The position numbers and the translations under genes were made by a program. From CBDATA01 sp965202845 (GTDB lineage: Bacteria; Acidobacteriota; Vicinamibacteria; Marinacidobacterales; Marinacidobacteraceae): a stretch of 64,000 nucleotides of DNA. Below, one piece after another: positions 63,710-64,000 of this stretch. Location of the stretch: NCBI GenBank assembly GCA_965202845.1, contig OZ241856.1, forward strand, positions 2,604,001 to 2,668,000, given 5' to 3'. The notes beneath the pieces are model-generated. The model was given only the letters and a program-made list of their open reading frames with translations. It made no database searches and was not told the origin of the DNA. Every line of letters starts with the position of its first letter. The first letter of the stretch is position 1.

Positions 63710-64000
63710 TTGAGGGCTCTCCCCGTCCTGTTCGCAGGGCTTCTTGCAGCCTGCGGAGAACCAGCCGAACCTCCCGCCGATCCGGTTCCCGTCGCCGAAC
63801 CCGCAGAAGACCGCTCGCTTCCGGCACTGATCGCCTTCGGAGACAGCCTCACCGCCGGATACGGCATCGACCCGGAGCAGGCATGGCCGGCCCGACTGGA
63901 GGAGCTTCTGGAGGCGCGCGGCCACCGCTTCCGGGTGGTGAACGCCGGCGTTTCCGGCGAGACCAGCTCCGGCGGACTCCGGCGGCTGCCCTGGGCGCTC
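63710..64000 (+). CDS. SGNH hydrolase/TesA-like esterase lipoprotein, 5' part
   Basis: Runs off the window. TTG 63710 gives a compact lipoprotein signal (RALPVLFAGLLAACGEP); ATG 63677 in frame would add 11 residues. A Pro/Glu linker precedes block I with the catalytic Ser, ALIAFGDSLTAGYGID, and block II VNAGVSGETSSGGL. It resembles TesA, the acyl-CoA thioesterase I/arylesterase of the periplasm. A -10-like TATCCT lies a few nt before the TTG. Confidence 0.85.
   Translation, partial: MRALPVLFAGLLAACGEPAEPPADPVPVAEPAEDRSLPALIAFGDSLTAGYGIDPEQAWPARLEELLEARGHRFRVVNAGVSGETSSGGLRRLPWAL

Overview
The window is about 64 kb of very GC-rich bacterial chromosome with tightly packed genes, many 4-base ATGA or GTGA start/stop overlaps, and TonB-dependent uptake, so the cell has an outer membrane. 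The gene mix (secreted TPR proteins with a carboxypeptidase-regulatory-like domain, several lipoproteins, a sulfite dehydrogenase with its cytochrome, a rubrerythrin/Fe-S/DUF3501 set) fits Acidobacteriota or a neighbouring phylum. This is a low-confidence guess: there is no rRNA, and I saw no tRNA.

Layout. 1-4.0 kb: end of a glycosyltransferase, a GH20-type glycosidase, rpiA, a lipoprotein and a small membrane coiled-coil protein. 4.1-13.7 kb: a type I restriction-modification island on the minus strand. Its order is hsdM, a HEPN protein, an hsdS with a nucleotidyltransferase (MNT) domain fused to its N-terminus, a HATPase_c_4 protein, a coupled DUF6978/DUF1829 pair, then hsdR. 13.7-24.3 kb: polA, HAD phosphatase, methylguanine-DNA methyltransferase, cyclophilin, methyltransferase, glycosyltransferase, heme A/O synthesis (ctaA, ctaB) and a TonB-dependent receptor. 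24.3-26.5 kb: a lower-GC three-gene module (ComF-like PRTase, DprA-like, HAD) bounded by a 21-bp direct repeat and ending in a 15-bp tandem repeat. 26.5-45.2 kb: gamma-glutamyltransferase, orphan DNA methyltransferase, glnS, sulfite dehydrogenase pair, rubrerythrin operon, TPR proteins, a three-gene signalling operon, an amidase and a 2-hydroxyacid dehydrogenase.

45.2-60.9 kb is the most striking part. Four large paralogous lipoprotein genes (two sub-pairs) each carry a run of 11, 14, 15 or 16 C directly after the first few codons. Only the 15-C copy at 54551 is in frame as sequenced. The other three are one base away from an intact lipoprotein of about 667-685 residues. The stalk after the lipid-anchor Cys is a Pro-Ala/Pro-Glu repeat whose length differs between copies. 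This looks like a phase-variable, stalked surface-lipoprotein family. Between the copies lie a duplicated Phd/PIN toxin-antitoxin locus, a few metabolic genes, the tiny ribosomal protein THX, and an intact IS1634-type element flanked by 75-bp direct repeats.

60.9-64 kb: 5-oxoprolinase genes (pxpA and a pxpB-pxpC fusion), an ArsC-type phosphatase/reductase and the start of a secreted SGNH esterase.

Many genes here have a -10-like TAnnnT hexamer 6-12 nt before the start codon, which suggests leaderless or nearly leaderless mRNAs are common. In the island the genes overlap so closely that modification, specificity and the putative toxin-antitoxin pair must be made together.
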